From a virus, in the IMG/VR virus record IMGVR_UViG_3300008267_000147, positions 1-39,867 of that record: a DNA stretch of 39,867 nt, one strand, 5' to 3'. This document shows positions 7,278 to 15,280 of the stretch, piece by piece. The number at the start of each line of letters is the position of its first letter. Position 1 is the first letter of the stretch. A program made the translations under genes and the position numbers. The notes below the pieces were generated by a model, which had not been told where the DNA came from, searched no databases, and was given only the letters and a program-made list of their open reading frames with translations.

Positions 7278-7847
7278 TTATTTTTTAAGTCTTTTAAGAA
7301 ATTCTATAGATTCTTCTATATTTTTTTCAACTTGTTGTTTATTATTTCCTACCCATCGTTCTATAACTCCATTTTCGGTAATATAAGAAGAATTAGATTC
7401 TTTAAGTTCATCCTGAATCCAATTTTGGAATTCTTTAATTAAATTATCTATATGGTCATTATGGATTGATTTTTCATAACTATCCCATTTACCTTCTGCT
7501 TTTAATTTGGTTTCAAATTCTATAACACAGTTAAAGCATTTTTTATGTATATTGTAAAATGGTTTATCATTACGATTTTTCATTAACTTATTACAACAAG
7601 GACAAAATAAAGGAAGTAAATTTGTTTCTTTAGCTTTATCTAATTTAGTAATATTTTGTTTTATACCATTTTTAATAGTCCATTTTCTTCCATCTTCTTC
7701 CCATATATCTCCTTCACTATGGTCTTCGTGTTTTTTAGTGTAGCCAATACCCGTTGAAGTTTTTTCTCCATATTTACCTTGAACAAGATTACGAAGACGT
7801 TGAACATCTTTTTTATTGAATTCTTTATTTAAAACGGTATCTTTCAT
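7278..7847 (-). CDS. Conserved T4-like phage protein with zinc-finger-type Cys/His site
   Basis: 189 residues. The first 75 have KKDVQRLRNLVQGKYGEKTSTGIGYTKK and GDIWEEDGRKWTIKNGIKQNITKLDK. I recall this block as conserved among T4-like marine phages, with no assigned function. A metal site follows: C82-P-C-C85 and H101-x2-C104-x2-C107. The C-terminal half is helical. The start overlaps the upstream gene by 23 bp. Likely a nucleic-acid or assembly factor, not proven. Confidence 0.6.
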   Translation of the reverse strand: MKDTVLNKEFNKKDVQRLRNLVQGKYGEKTSTGIGYTKKHEDHSEGDIWEEDGRKWTIKNGIKQNITKLDKAKETNLLPLFCPCCNKLMKNRNDKPFYNIHKKCFNCVIEFETKLKAEGKWDSYEKSIHNDHIDNLIKEFQNWIQDELKESNSSYITENGVIERWVGNNKQQVEKNIEESIEFLKRLKK

Positions 7848-8349
7848 TTTTTAAAATTTCTTTAACAACAGATTTTACTTTAAAAATATCTTCATTAATT
7901 TCTATTTCATCTATTTTGTAATCAATATTAGCATTATCCAGTACTGTTTTAATTACCGATTTAGTAAATTTTTGATTTACATTTTGTTTTGAAGGAAAAA
8001 CAAGATAATTATCAACAACATAAAATTTCAGTAAATTAGGTTTAGATTTATAGGATTTAATAAAATCATCAATAGATTGTTTTGTCCTAATTGGGAAAGG
8101 AAATCCTCTTTTTTTTTCTAAAGATTTTTTTGTTTGAGGAGAAGATGGACCAAAATGGTTTTCAATAGCTTTTTGTAAATCAACTTGAGTACTTCTCATA
8201 GTAGATATATATGAACCATAATTATCTATATTTTCAAAAGCTTTTTCAGTATCTTCAACAGAAGCATTTAATGGAATAACAGATATGTTATATTCTGTTT
8301 TTTCATTTGAAAAATATTCATTATCTTCTATTTCATAAAAGTTTCTCAT
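7825..8349 (-). CDS. Hypothetical protein
   Basis: 174 residues without a recognised family. It contains a helical N-terminal half and KRGFPFPIRTKQSIDDFIKSYK, followed by strands LLKFYVVDNYLVFPS. Possibly an alpha/beta fold. The gene starts after a 58 bp gap that carries ATATTTATAA about 17 bases before the ATG. The same ten bases lie before four other gene starts, so transcription may begin here. Confidence 0.5.
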   Translation of the reverse strand: MRNFYEIEDNEYFSNEKTEYNISVIPLNASVEDTEKAFENIDNYGSYISTMRSTQVDLQKAIENHFGPSSPQTKKSLEKKRGFPFPIRTKQSIDDFIKSYKSKPNLLKFYVVDNYLVFPSKQNVNQKFTKSVIKTVLDNANIDYKIDEIEINEDIFKVKSVVKEILKNERYRFK

Positions 8350-8366
8350 TATATTTTATTATTTGT

Positions 8367-8376
8367 TATAAATATA
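8367..8376 (-). promoter_or_regulatory. ATATTTATAA element before 7825-8349
   Basis: On the coding strand ATATTTATAA lies 17 bases before the start at 8349, in one of the few real gaps of this region. Identical ten-base elements lie before the starts at 10357, 15252, 25624 and 32120. It may be a late-promoter element for the gp55-like sigma factor, but its core is the reverse complement of the T4 late box TATAAATA. Confidence 0.3.
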
Positions 8377-8407
8377 AACATATTAAAATTTTATTCAAAA
8401 ACCAAGA

Positions 8408-8785
8408 CTAATTTTTAAGTGAATCCTCCCAATTTCTAAATACCATGTTTCCTTTTTCATATGCTTCTCGTTCTAATTCTTGAAGAGGTCCATCTTCATT
8501 AGTATTATTAGTGTTGATTCCTTTTAATCTTCCTTCATTATCTTGCTGTCTGTGAATCATTTCATGTGAATATGAACGTAATATATCTTTTGGGTGGCGA
8601 TTTAAAGTATACAATGTGATTGAACAATCATTAGGATCATAATGTGCTGTTCTTCCTAATATATTAGAAGCATTTTCTTGATCGTTATTTATAAGTTTTA
8701 ATTTAGGTAAGGGTTTGATATCCATACCTTGATCAATCATATATTTGGTAAGTTGAGCTAATGCTGATTTGAAATTACTGTTCAT
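8408..8785 (-). CDS. Small zincin-type metallopeptidase-like protein
   Basis: 125 residues with the zinc-protease motif H74-E75-M-I-H78 in a predicted helix (SYSHEMIHRQQDNEG). Helix QELEREAYEKGN (102-113) follows and could supply the third ligand, a glutamate, as in gluzincins. The protein is only one compact domain, like other minimal zincins in phages. Targets are unknown; it sits just downstream (in transcription) of the tail-fibre gene, so processing or virion release is possible. No signal peptide is seen. Confidence 0.65.
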   Translation of the reverse strand: MNSNFKSALAQLTKYMIDQGMDIKPLPKLKLINNDQENASNILGRTAHYDPNDCSITLYTLNRHPKDILRSYSHEMIHRQQDNEGRLKGINTNNTNEDGPLQELEREAYEKGNMVFRNWEDSLKN

Positions 8786-8794
8786 AGTATTTTG

Positions 8795-10357
8795 TTATAG
8801 ATTAATAGTAAGTTGCACACCCCTCCAATCTCCATTAATATATGCTGCTAAATAATGATTAGTTCCGTCTGATCTTATTGCTATACTTCCCTCTTCAGGG
8901 CCGGGATTGGGTAAGGCGTTGGTGTTTATAGGAATAATCAATGATCCGGAAATGTCTAAAGAGCCTGTTATCTGTACAGTATTAGAAGCAGCCACTAGTA
9001 GATTCTTTCTGCCCAAAATAGTACCATCCCCTACTATGAAAGCGCCTTCAACAGAGCTTGATATGTTGTATTTTCCTACAATGTGTTGATAGCTGCCTGT
9101 TGAATAATTGTATGCTCCTCCTACATAGGAACCTTCAGCATTGCTAGAAGCGGTTGTGTATATTCCTGCTGTGTGGGAGTATCGTCCCATTGCCAATGTT
9201 GCGCCTCCTTCTGCATGGGATCCAGAGGCTAGTGCAGTTGTAAAATAACCCTCTGCATGTGCATAACCTGCTAAAGCTGTTGTTTCACTACCTTCAGTAT
9301 GCGATGCTTCACCAATTGCCTTTGTACCAAAACCCTCAGCATGAGAATACGTACCAACAGATGTAGATCCACCACCTTCAGCATGAGAAACTACTCCAAT
9401 AGCTGTTGTGTATTGACCTTCTGTATGTGAACCGACTCCGACGGCTGATGTTCTAAAGCCTTCAGCATGCGATATACTGCCTAATGCTAGTGTATCCTCT
9501 CCAATGTTTACAGATCCTAATACTGATAAATACACGCCAGAGCCAGAGACTATTACTGAGCCGGTGACTGCTGCAGGGCCTACTGTACTGGTAGAGCCAG
9601 TAACTCTTAAAGAACCTGTTAAAGTTGAGGAGCCTATTGTGGTGTTGGAGCCTGTTATTTTTAGAGATCCTGTTACTTGAAAATCACTACCTGAGGCAAA
9701 TACTAGATTTTTTCTATCGGAATTACTTGTTCCATTTCCTATAATAAAAGCAGATTGAGCAGAGCTTGATAAATTGTATTGACCTTGAACGTGTTGGTAA
9801 GATCCGGATGCTACGGTGCCCAATCCTTCAGCATGAGAGTATTGTCCAGATGCTGTTACCGCATTTCCTTGTTGTAAGCTGGAGGAGTCATATACATAAA
9901 TGAAATTGCTGTTTCCTGAGAATGAGCTAGCGCTGTTGAATTGTATTTGTTGATTTAATCCACCTGGTAAAGTTTCGTTACTACCTGTATTTACAGTGAT
10001 GGGAAATGTGGTGCCATTTCCTTTAGTAAAAGTTATAGTATTTTGAGAAACAGAAGCAGTAGTTAAAAGAGACCCAGTGTCGGTAGAAGTAGCAGCTCCA
10101 AGAGAATTTGAAGCCGTATATGTTATTAATCCGGTTGTAGTGTTATAAGTTAATACATTACCGTTTCCACTAGATTCAATAGTTTCATTTATAAATAATG
10201 AACCCGTTAAAGTAAGACTCCCACTTATTTTAATATCATAATCTTCTTCTCCAGTAAAAGCATCTATTGATTGAGATATATGCCAAGATTCAATTGTAAA
10301 ATTTTGATTTACTTCATCGGATCCTGTGGTAAATATTTGTTTTAACTTTTTAGCCAT
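8795..10357 (-). CDS. Tail fibre / adhesin with YadA-like SHAEG repeats
   Basis: 520 residues. The N-terminal part has repeated TGS-containing strands (SGSLTLTGSL, then TGSLKITGS) typical of trimeric phage fibres. From about residue 170 to 190 and from 290 to 400 there are 14-residue repeats of the form SHAEGxxTxAxGxx, with SHTEG and AHAEG variants. This is the left-handed beta-roll head repeat of YadA-type trimeric adhesins. A longer unit (YQH, GxYN, SSS, AFI, GxGT, RKNL, then QxTGSL) occurs twice, one copy after each repeat block. The C-terminus, with EGSIAIRSDGTNHYLAAYINGDWRGVQL, may be a cap or attachment tip. It probably binds the host surface. A gap with an ATATTTATAA element precedes it. 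Confidence 0.85.
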   Translation of the reverse strand: MAKKLKQIFTTGSDEVNQNFTIESWHISQSIDAFTGEEDYDIKISGSLTLTGSLFINETIESSGNGNVLTYNTTTGLITYTASNSLGAATSTDTGSLLTTASVSQNTITFTKGNGTTFPITVNTGSNETLPGGLNQQIQFNSASSFSGNSNFIYVYDSSSLQQGNAVTASGQYSHAEGLGTVASGSYQHVQGQYNLSSSAQSAFIIGNGTSNSDRKNLVFASGSDFQVTGSLKITGSNTTIGSSTLTGSLRVTGSTSTVGPAAVTGSVIVSGSGVYLSVLGSVNIGEDTLALGSISHAEGFRTSAVGVGSHTEGQYTTAIGVVSHAEGGGSTSVGTYSHAEGFGTKAIGEASHTEGSETTALAGYAHAEGYFTTALASGSHAEGGATLAMGRYSHTAGIYTTASSNAEGSYVGGAYNYSTGSYQHIVGKYNISSSVEGAFIVGDGTILGRKNLLVAASNTVQITGSLDISGSLIIPINTNALPNPGPEEGSIAIRSDGTNHYLAAYINGDWRGVQLTINL

Positions 10358-10372
10358 TTGGTATTATATATG

Positions 10373-10382
10373 TTATAAATAT
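10373..10382 (-). promoter_or_regulatory. ATATTTATAA element before the tail fibre
   Basis: The coding-strand sequence ATATTTATAA lies 16 bases before the fibre ATG, within the 43 bp gap between the RecB-like nuclease and the fibre. It could separate expression of the fibre from the replication genes upstream. Promoter function is inferred only from recurrence. Confidence 0.3.
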
Positions 10383-10400
10383 GGTAAAATTTAAAATAAA

Positions 10401-11177
10401 CTAATTACTAAGTTGTATAGTTAACGGAAAACTATCAAAGGTAGGTTTAGCATCAGGATTTTCTAGTTTATATAAAGCATGTACATGGTTAAAAAATTTC
10501 CAATTTTCTTCTATAGTTCTTGGGGATTCATATATTTCCCAACCTTTACCTTGAATTTTTTTATTAGATTTATCTGGTCCTCTTTTGCTGGATTTTAACC
10601 ACAATATACCAGTTTTGGTAACTTTTTCTTCAAATGACTCATTCCAACATACTGTATAAGCAGATGTTTGGAGATCATATATGTTTAATAAATGATTAGA
10701 GGTTTTTATGTCTAATATCCATAATTCTTTATTAAGTTCTATTACTAAATCACAAGTTCCTGCTATTTCGTGTTCATCAGAAAATAAATGAATTTCAGAA
10801 TGGATTAATGTGGGTTTATGGGTTTCCCAAAATTCAACAAATCTAAGAACCATACGCCAAACTTCTAAAGGGTATTTAGCAGATCCATCTTGATTTAACC
10901 ATTCTAATTTTTTTCCTTTAAGATAATCTTCAATTAATTCATGTGTCATTGTTCCATCCGCTGCTGATTTTTGGGCAATGTGATCTGCTGTCCAACCTAC
11001 ATCTTTTAACCAACTTTCAAATTGTTTTCCTTTAGGATAGTATTGTAAAACTGAAGTAATAGAAGGGTAATATTTGTCTTTTCTTTGATAAAATCGTTCG
11101 TCAAGAAAATTAATTTGTTTTGATTCAATATCTATTTGTGATATTCTGTTTACTACTTTTTTATAAATTGTATTCAT
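10401..11177 (-). CDS. PD-(D/E)XK nuclease, RecB/Cas4-like
   Basis: 258 residues. The motifs run in family order: H79 in GTMTHELIEDYL, E128 in HSEIHLF, D143 in IAGTCDLVIEL, D156-I-K158 in WILDIKTS, then Q and Y in LQTSAYTVCW. This is the active site of RecB-family exonucleases. There is no Cys cluster of the Cas4 type. It likely degrades or trims DNA in phage recombination or replication. Its ATG overlaps the primase stop (ATGA, 11174-11177), so the two are co-translated. Confidence 0.85.
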   Translation of the reverse strand: MNTIYKKVVNRISQIDIESKQINFLDERFYQRKDKYYPSITSVLQYYPKGKQFESWLKDVGWTADHIAQKSAADGTMTHELIEDYLKGKKLEWLNQDGSAKYPLEVWRMVLRFVEFWETHKPTLIHSEIHLFSDEHEIAGTCDLVIELNKELWILDIKTSNHLLNIYDLQTSAYTVCWNESFEEKVTKTGILWLKSSKRGPDKSNKKIQGKGWEIYESPRTIEENWKFFNHVHALYKLENPDAKPTFDSFPLTIQLSN

Positions 11178-12100
11178 ATTAATTGTAATTTTTTATCCAT
11201 TAATTTTTCATAAGTTAAAGGAAGTGTATTTTGTATTAAGTTAATAAATTTTTTAGTTCCCATTTCTGATGGGTCTTTGTCTTCTAGGTCTATTAGATAT
11301 ATTTCTTTCCCTTCATCCATCAATACTTCACAGTGTTTTAAAGAAGCTTTAATAGCATCTTTATCTAAAGCTATGTATATTTTTTTAACAGATGAATCAA
11401 TTAATTTTTTCATCAATTCAGTTTGTATATTTTTTCCTAATAACGGAATAGCATTTCGTTTAATAGCAATTGCATCAAACATTCCTTCACACAGTATAAC
11501 AGGAATATTCCAATTAATTAATAATTCAAAAGGTATAATGTTTCTTGATACAGATGGATTTTTGTATTTTATAAAAGGTTCTTTTTCAAATGATCTAGCT
11601 GTAAAGTAGTTTATGTTTCCTGTATGATCATAAGAAGGAATTATGATCATGTTTTTGTAGGGGCCATATTCACAATAACCTATATTATATTTGATAATAT
11701 CGTTTTCTGTTATTTTGCGAGATTTAAGATAGGATAAAGCATGTTTAAATATAATTCCATTTCCTGAAGTTAATGTTTTGTATTCTTTAGGGAGTTCTAG
11801 GATTTCTTGAGGGAGTAAATAGGAAGAATCTTCGCCTATTTTAACATATGATTTTAATTCAAGAATTTTATCAGAAGGGGCATTTACTTTTTTAAATAAA
11901 GTAATTAATTTTTTCCCTTTGTTATTACATACCCAACATGCCCATGGGTTTAAACCTTCTTTATTTTCAGTAAAATTTATTTCAAGTTTAGGTTTGTAGT
12001 GATTACAAAATGGACAATGGTATGCAAAATTACTGCGTGCTGTTGGTTTTCCAATACCTAAAACAGAATTGGTTAATGATAATAATAGTTGATTTACCAT
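11174..12100 (-). CDS. DNA primase, T4 gp61-like (zinc finger plus TOPRIM)
   Basis: 308 residues. The N-terminal zinc site is C29-x2-C32 and C55-x2-C58 (HCPFC, then CWVC). A core domain follows, then a TOPRIM domain from about 200 to 275: VILCEGMFDAIAI supplies the glutamate, and YIALDKDA the acidic pair. It would make RNA primers for lagging-strand synthesis with a replicative helicase, which is not in this window. Length is close to T4 gp61. Upstream on the coding strand, TATAAATA lies about 25 bases before the ATG, which matches the T4 late box in sequence and may be a promoter. Confidence 0.85.
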   Translation of the reverse strand: MVNQLLLSLTNSVLGIGKPTARSNFAYHCPFCNHYKPKLEINFTENKEGLNPWACWVCNNKGKKLITLFKKVNAPSDKILELKSYVKIGEDSSYLLPQEILELPKEYKTLTSGNGIIFKHALSYLKSRKITENDIIKYNIGYCEYGPYKNMIIIPSYDHTGNINYFTARSFEKEPFIKYKNPSVSRNIIPFELLINWNIPVILCEGMFDAIAIKRNAIPLLGKNIQTELMKKLIDSSVKKIYIALDKDAIKASLKHCEVLMDEGKEIYLIDLEDKDPSEMGTKKFINLIQNTLPLTYEKLMDKKLQLI

Positions 12101-12139
12101 ATTATCAATATATGAATTTATATTTATAAAACCTAATTT

Positions 12140-12580
12140 TTAAATAAAATCTTTAGTGAAAAAGCGTCCTTGTATATTATCATTAAACCATTGTTCCGGG
12201 GATTCTAACACACCATAACTAAATAGATATTTACACTCGTAATATGTGAGAAGTTTTTTATTATAAACCAATTGAAGAATCTCACGAGTAAATTCCTTTT
12301 GTTTACCATCCTTAATGAGTTCTAAAATTGGTTTAGCAGAACCATAATAGGTTTTCCAGTCCGATTCTTTTTGAATTTGTTTAGTTAAAGATTTACGACC
12401 AGGACCTGTTTGTTCATTTAGTTCTTTTTTAGTAAGTTTCTTTTTTATATTATGATAAAGAGATTTTTTTCCAAGATATGATTTATTTGAAGGGGTATGA
12501 GTTGTTTTATATATAAACCCAAATGTATTTTCAGGAAAATCTTCTATTTTATCTATAACTTTATTTTGATATAACCACAT
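12140..12580 (-). CDS. GIY-YIG family endonuclease-like protein
   Basis: 146 residues. It has the two defining strands of the fold: GFIYKTTH (about 20-27) and KSYLGKKSLYH (33-43). WKTYYGSAKPILELI and a helix with the likely catalytic glutamate, TYYECKYLFSYGV, follow. It resembles the Seg/Hef-like free-standing nucleases of T4-type phages. It may cut DNA in recombination or be a mobile homing enzyme, but no intron or disrupted gene is seen nearby. The end of the upstream virion gene touches its start at 12580. Confidence 0.7.
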   Translation of the reverse strand: MWLYQNKVIDKIEDFPENTFGFIYKTTHTPSNKSYLGKKSLYHNIKKKLTKKELNEQTGPGRKSLTKQIQKESDWKTYYGSAKPILELIKDGKQKEFTREILQLVYNKKLLTYYECKYLFSYGVLESPEQWFNDNIQGRFFTKDFI

Positions 12581-13539
12581 TATCTATCTAAATTAATTAA
12601 TATATTTAAATCTGTTGTATTAGATGAAGGTAAAGGTTGAGATAATTTAGCCACTGCTAATAAATCTTGATTTTCATTATATAAACCTATAGTTGTTATA
12701 TACGGTGAAAAATAAGAACCAGTAGCATAATCATATATTACTTCATTTGAACTACCTGAAAGTAGGCTGGGGTTTTGGCTGAAGGTGAATTCGCTTTCTC
12801 TAAGGGTGCATTTGTATTGGGTTTCATATATAGTATATGTGCTTTGGAAGGACATAGTGACATTAGACCCAGTAATAAACTCTATAAGAGAACTTCCGGA
12901 TAATTCAAGGTTAGTTAATGTTACTATACCATGAGAATATATAATATTTCCTACTTTACTTTGAGATAAATTGATAAAATATCCTTCATCTACATATCCA
13001 GAAAGAATATAAGGAGAACCTTCATCAAGATATATGTTTCCTTCTCCATCATCTAGTAAACTTCCACCGGGGGAATTAAGAGTAAAAGATTTAGGTTTTA
13101 TTTGTTCACCAAACAGTTTTGAAGGAATAGATATTACTCCTATTTGATCTTCAGATCCTGTTGGAAAATATCTATGTGGAACTAAAGTAGATTGTAAATA
13201 ATTTTCAAAACGTGGTTGATTGTTATTAGCAGTAATAGTTAACCCATTGATAACTAAAGATTTAGTAGCTTCATCACCTTTACTAGAAGATATAAAATTG
13301 GAATAGTATAATTCTTTAATTGAATTGTAAATTAATCTTTTATAAGAACCTGTAGTAAATTGCCCGGTAGTGGGGTCAGTTAATGGGTTAAATAGACTGC
13401 TTGTATTTGATCCTAGCAATCTATCTATCCCAACATCTGCACTAATTAATTCATTAGCTCCTGTAAATTGGAAATTTTTATTTACAATAAAAGGAGTAAC
13501 AATTATATCTTGAGCTAAAAATGGTTTAAAAGCACTCAT
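12580..13539 (-). CDS. Virion structural protein, paralogue of the next upstream gene
   Basis: 319 residues, rich in Ser, Gly, Thr and Asn, with many short beta-strand patterns. The last 75 residues are shared with the 343-residue protein at 13543-14574. They contain ESEFTFSQNPSLLSGSS, YITTIGLYNENQDLLAVAKLSQPL, and a final LNILINLDR. This end module suggests both proteins dock to the same partner. Position next to baseplate genes supports a tail role. I cannot assign a T4 equivalent. Confidence 0.7.
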   Translation of the reverse strand: MSAFKPFLAQDIIVTPFIVNKNFQFTGANELISADVGIDRLLGSNTSSLFNPLTDPTTGQFTTGSYKRLIYNSIKELYYSNFISSSKGDEATKSLVINGLTITANNNQPRFENYLQSTLVPHRYFPTGSEDQIGVISIPSKLFGEQIKPKSFTLNSPGGSLLDDGEGNIYLDEGSPYILSGYVDEGYFINLSQSKVGNIIYSHGIVTLTNLELSGSSLIEFITGSNVTMSFQSTYTIYETQYKCTLRESEFTFSQNPSLLSGSSNEVIYDYATGSYFSPYITTIGLYNENQDLLAVAKLSQPLPSSNTTDLNILINLDR

Positions 13540-13542
13540 TTA

Positions 13543-14574
13543 TTAGAAGTCGAGTTTAACTCTAACTAACATTTCTTTAGTAAAATCTTTTTTCAAAGGT
13601 CTTGATAACTTAGCAAGAGCTAATAATTCATTGTTATCATTATATAAACCAATAGTTGTAACAAAGGTTTGTGGGTTGTTTATAAAATCATTATACAATA
13701 CAACTCCATTACTTCCTGAGATAAAACTAGGATTTTCAGAATAATTAAATTCAGAATTTCTTGCTCTAACAAATATAAAATCAGAAGTAATAGTTTCTTG
13801 TGAATTTAATGTAAAATTGCTTCCACTAACAATGGATGAATAAAATCTAGAAGTATTACTTCCATCTAAATTGGAAGATCTATCTGTATAAAAATTTATA
13901 CCTCCTTCAAGATCTGTTCCACCTAAAGCGGCTGGGTTGATGATTAAGGTTGATATATCTGGAAGGAACCACCCATATGAACCTGAAATACCTGAGGCTC
14001 CACCAGCCCATCCTGAAGAGTTTATTTCTGTATAAACTGATCCTGCAGACCCACTGACTAAATTATATAGTCTACCAGCATCTGTAAAAACATTAGATGT
14101 AGTAATTCTAGAGTCATCTGTTAAAGAAATAGTATTACTGCCTGAACCTAATAATAAAGTTAGAGATCCAGGGAATAATGATTCTTTGTATCTGTTTCTG
14201 TTGATCGATATTATATAGAAATTTTCAGAAGTATAATTTCCAAAAGTAAATGATGATTCTTCATTTCCTAAAACTAAAGATCGATACTGTCCATAAATAG
14301 TTCTAGTAGGTGATAATCCATCAACTCCCGAATCATAGAGTATACTTCCGCTTCCTTTTAAATCACCATATGCTACATCAAATTGAATTTCAGCCTCAGT
14401 AAGAGTAGAGGAAGTTTGATATACACTAATATAGTAATTACCAGCATTACTGGCTACTTGGGTAGAAGAGGTATAAAAAGAGTTTAGGGTAGGAACATAT
14501 CCACTCCATAAGGCTGATGTTATAGATTCAGCTGAAATTAGGAAGTCTTGGGGGTCTAATCTACTAAATGACAT
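13543..14574 (-). CDS. Virion structural protein, paralogue of the downstream gene
   Basis: 343 residues of predominantly beta composition. The C-terminal region NSEFNYSENPSFISGSN, then TFVTTIGLYNDNNELLALAKLSRPL, aligns with the end of the protein at 12580-13539, while the N-terminal parts differ. The N-terminus has SLDPQDFL-like and SALWSGYVPTL segments. Probably a tail or baseplate component made in several related forms. Three bases separate the two genes. Confidence 0.7.
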   Translation of the reverse strand: MSFSRLDPQDFLISAESITSALWSGYVPTLNSFYTSSTQVASNAGNYYISVYQTSSTLTEAEIQFDVAYGDLKGSGSILYDSGVDGLSPTRTIYGQYRSLVLGNEESSFTFGNYTSENFYIISINRNRYKESLFPGSLTLLLGSGSNTISLTDDSRITTSNVFTDAGRLYNLVSGSAGSVYTEINSSGWAGGASGISGSYGWFLPDISTLIINPAALGGTDLEGGINFYTDRSSNLDGSNTSRFYSSIVSGSNFTLNSQETITSDFIFVRARNSEFNYSENPSFISGSNGVVLYNDFINNPQTFVTTIGLYNDNNELLALAKLSRPLKKDFTKEMLVRVKLDF

Positions 14575-14595
14575 ATTTTTAATTAATTATTTTTA

Positions 14596-15252
14596 TTATT
14601 GATTTTTCTTAATTGTTACAGGGATTGTTAATCGAGCTCCACTATCTCTTCCTACAACAACTAAAGAGGCATATAATTCGGTGGCTGTTCCAAATAGAGT
14701 ATTAATAGTAGTGGCTGTTAAATTAATAGTAGTACCAACAACTGTTTTAGAAACATTAGTACCTATTGTTGCTGTTGAATTTAAAGCAGCCGCATCTTGT
14801 GTTTGAATTCCTGTTCCTGTAAATGTATTAAATAATCTAATATCAGATATGGTTGCAGTATACCCAGAAGTTTCAAAAGTTTGATTATTGCCTAAATAAT
14901 TTAGAGTTTGAGGAGTGATAGCTAACGATGCACCTTGTTTTAATACTATAGAAGCATATCCTAGATCTAAAATTGGCATTTTTGAAGTACCTCTAGGTAA
15001 TGTTACTAATTTATATTTCATGTCTTGAGTTTCATCAGGAAATGCTTCTAGAAGAGGCATATTTTCTATAGCTTGTCCATAGTATGCTGATCCAGAAGGA
15101 TGGTTGGGATTATATAATGTATAATCAATTTCATCATCGGCTAAAGCAAATTGTGTAATTTTAAAAGATCCATCTCCTTTAGCTAAAAGTTCTCTACCTT
15201 TTTTAGTAAGAATAGCATCTACTGTTACTATTGAATTGTTTAAATATCCCAT
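14596..15252 (-). CDS. Conserved virion structural protein
   Basis: 218 residues. The N-terminal block, with NNSIVTVDAILTKKGRELLA then FKITQFALADDEIDYTLY and NPNHPSGSAYYG, is one I recall as highly conserved in T4-like environmental phages, always among tail genes. The second half is Thr-rich beta sequence. Function unknown beyond virion membership (recollection, not tested). The 28 bp upstream gap holds an ATATTTATAA element. Confidence 0.7.
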   Translation of the reverse strand: MGYLNNSIVTVDAILTKKGRELLAKGDGSFKITQFALADDEIDYTLYNPNHPSGSAYYGQAIENMPLLEAFPDETQDMKYKLVTLPRGTSKMPILDLGYASIVLKQGASLAITPQTLNYLGNNQTFETSGYTATISDIRLFNTFTGTGIQTQDAAALNSTATIGTNVSKTVVGTTINLTATTINTLFGTATELYASLVVVGRDSGARLTIPVTIKKNQ

Positions 15253-15268
15253 TTTACTATTTTATTTA

Positions 15269-15278
15269 TTATAAATAT
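15269..15278 (-). promoter_or_regulatory. ATATTTATAA element before 14596-15252
   Basis: The ten-base coding-strand element lies about 17 bases from the ATG at 15252, at the only real gap between 12.6 and 21.9 kb. This makes it a candidate internal late promoter for the downstream structural genes. Confidence 0.3.
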
Positions 15279-15280
15279 TG

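Noticed and set aside
8795-10357. CRISPR or other tandem DNA array suggested by periodic repeats
   Set aside because: The periodicity is at protein level (14-residue adhesin repeats); the DNA copies are too diverged and in frame.
10401-11177. CRISPR-associated Cas4
   Set aside because: No Cys cluster and no CRISPR repeats in the window; the motifs fit the wider RecB-like nuclease family.
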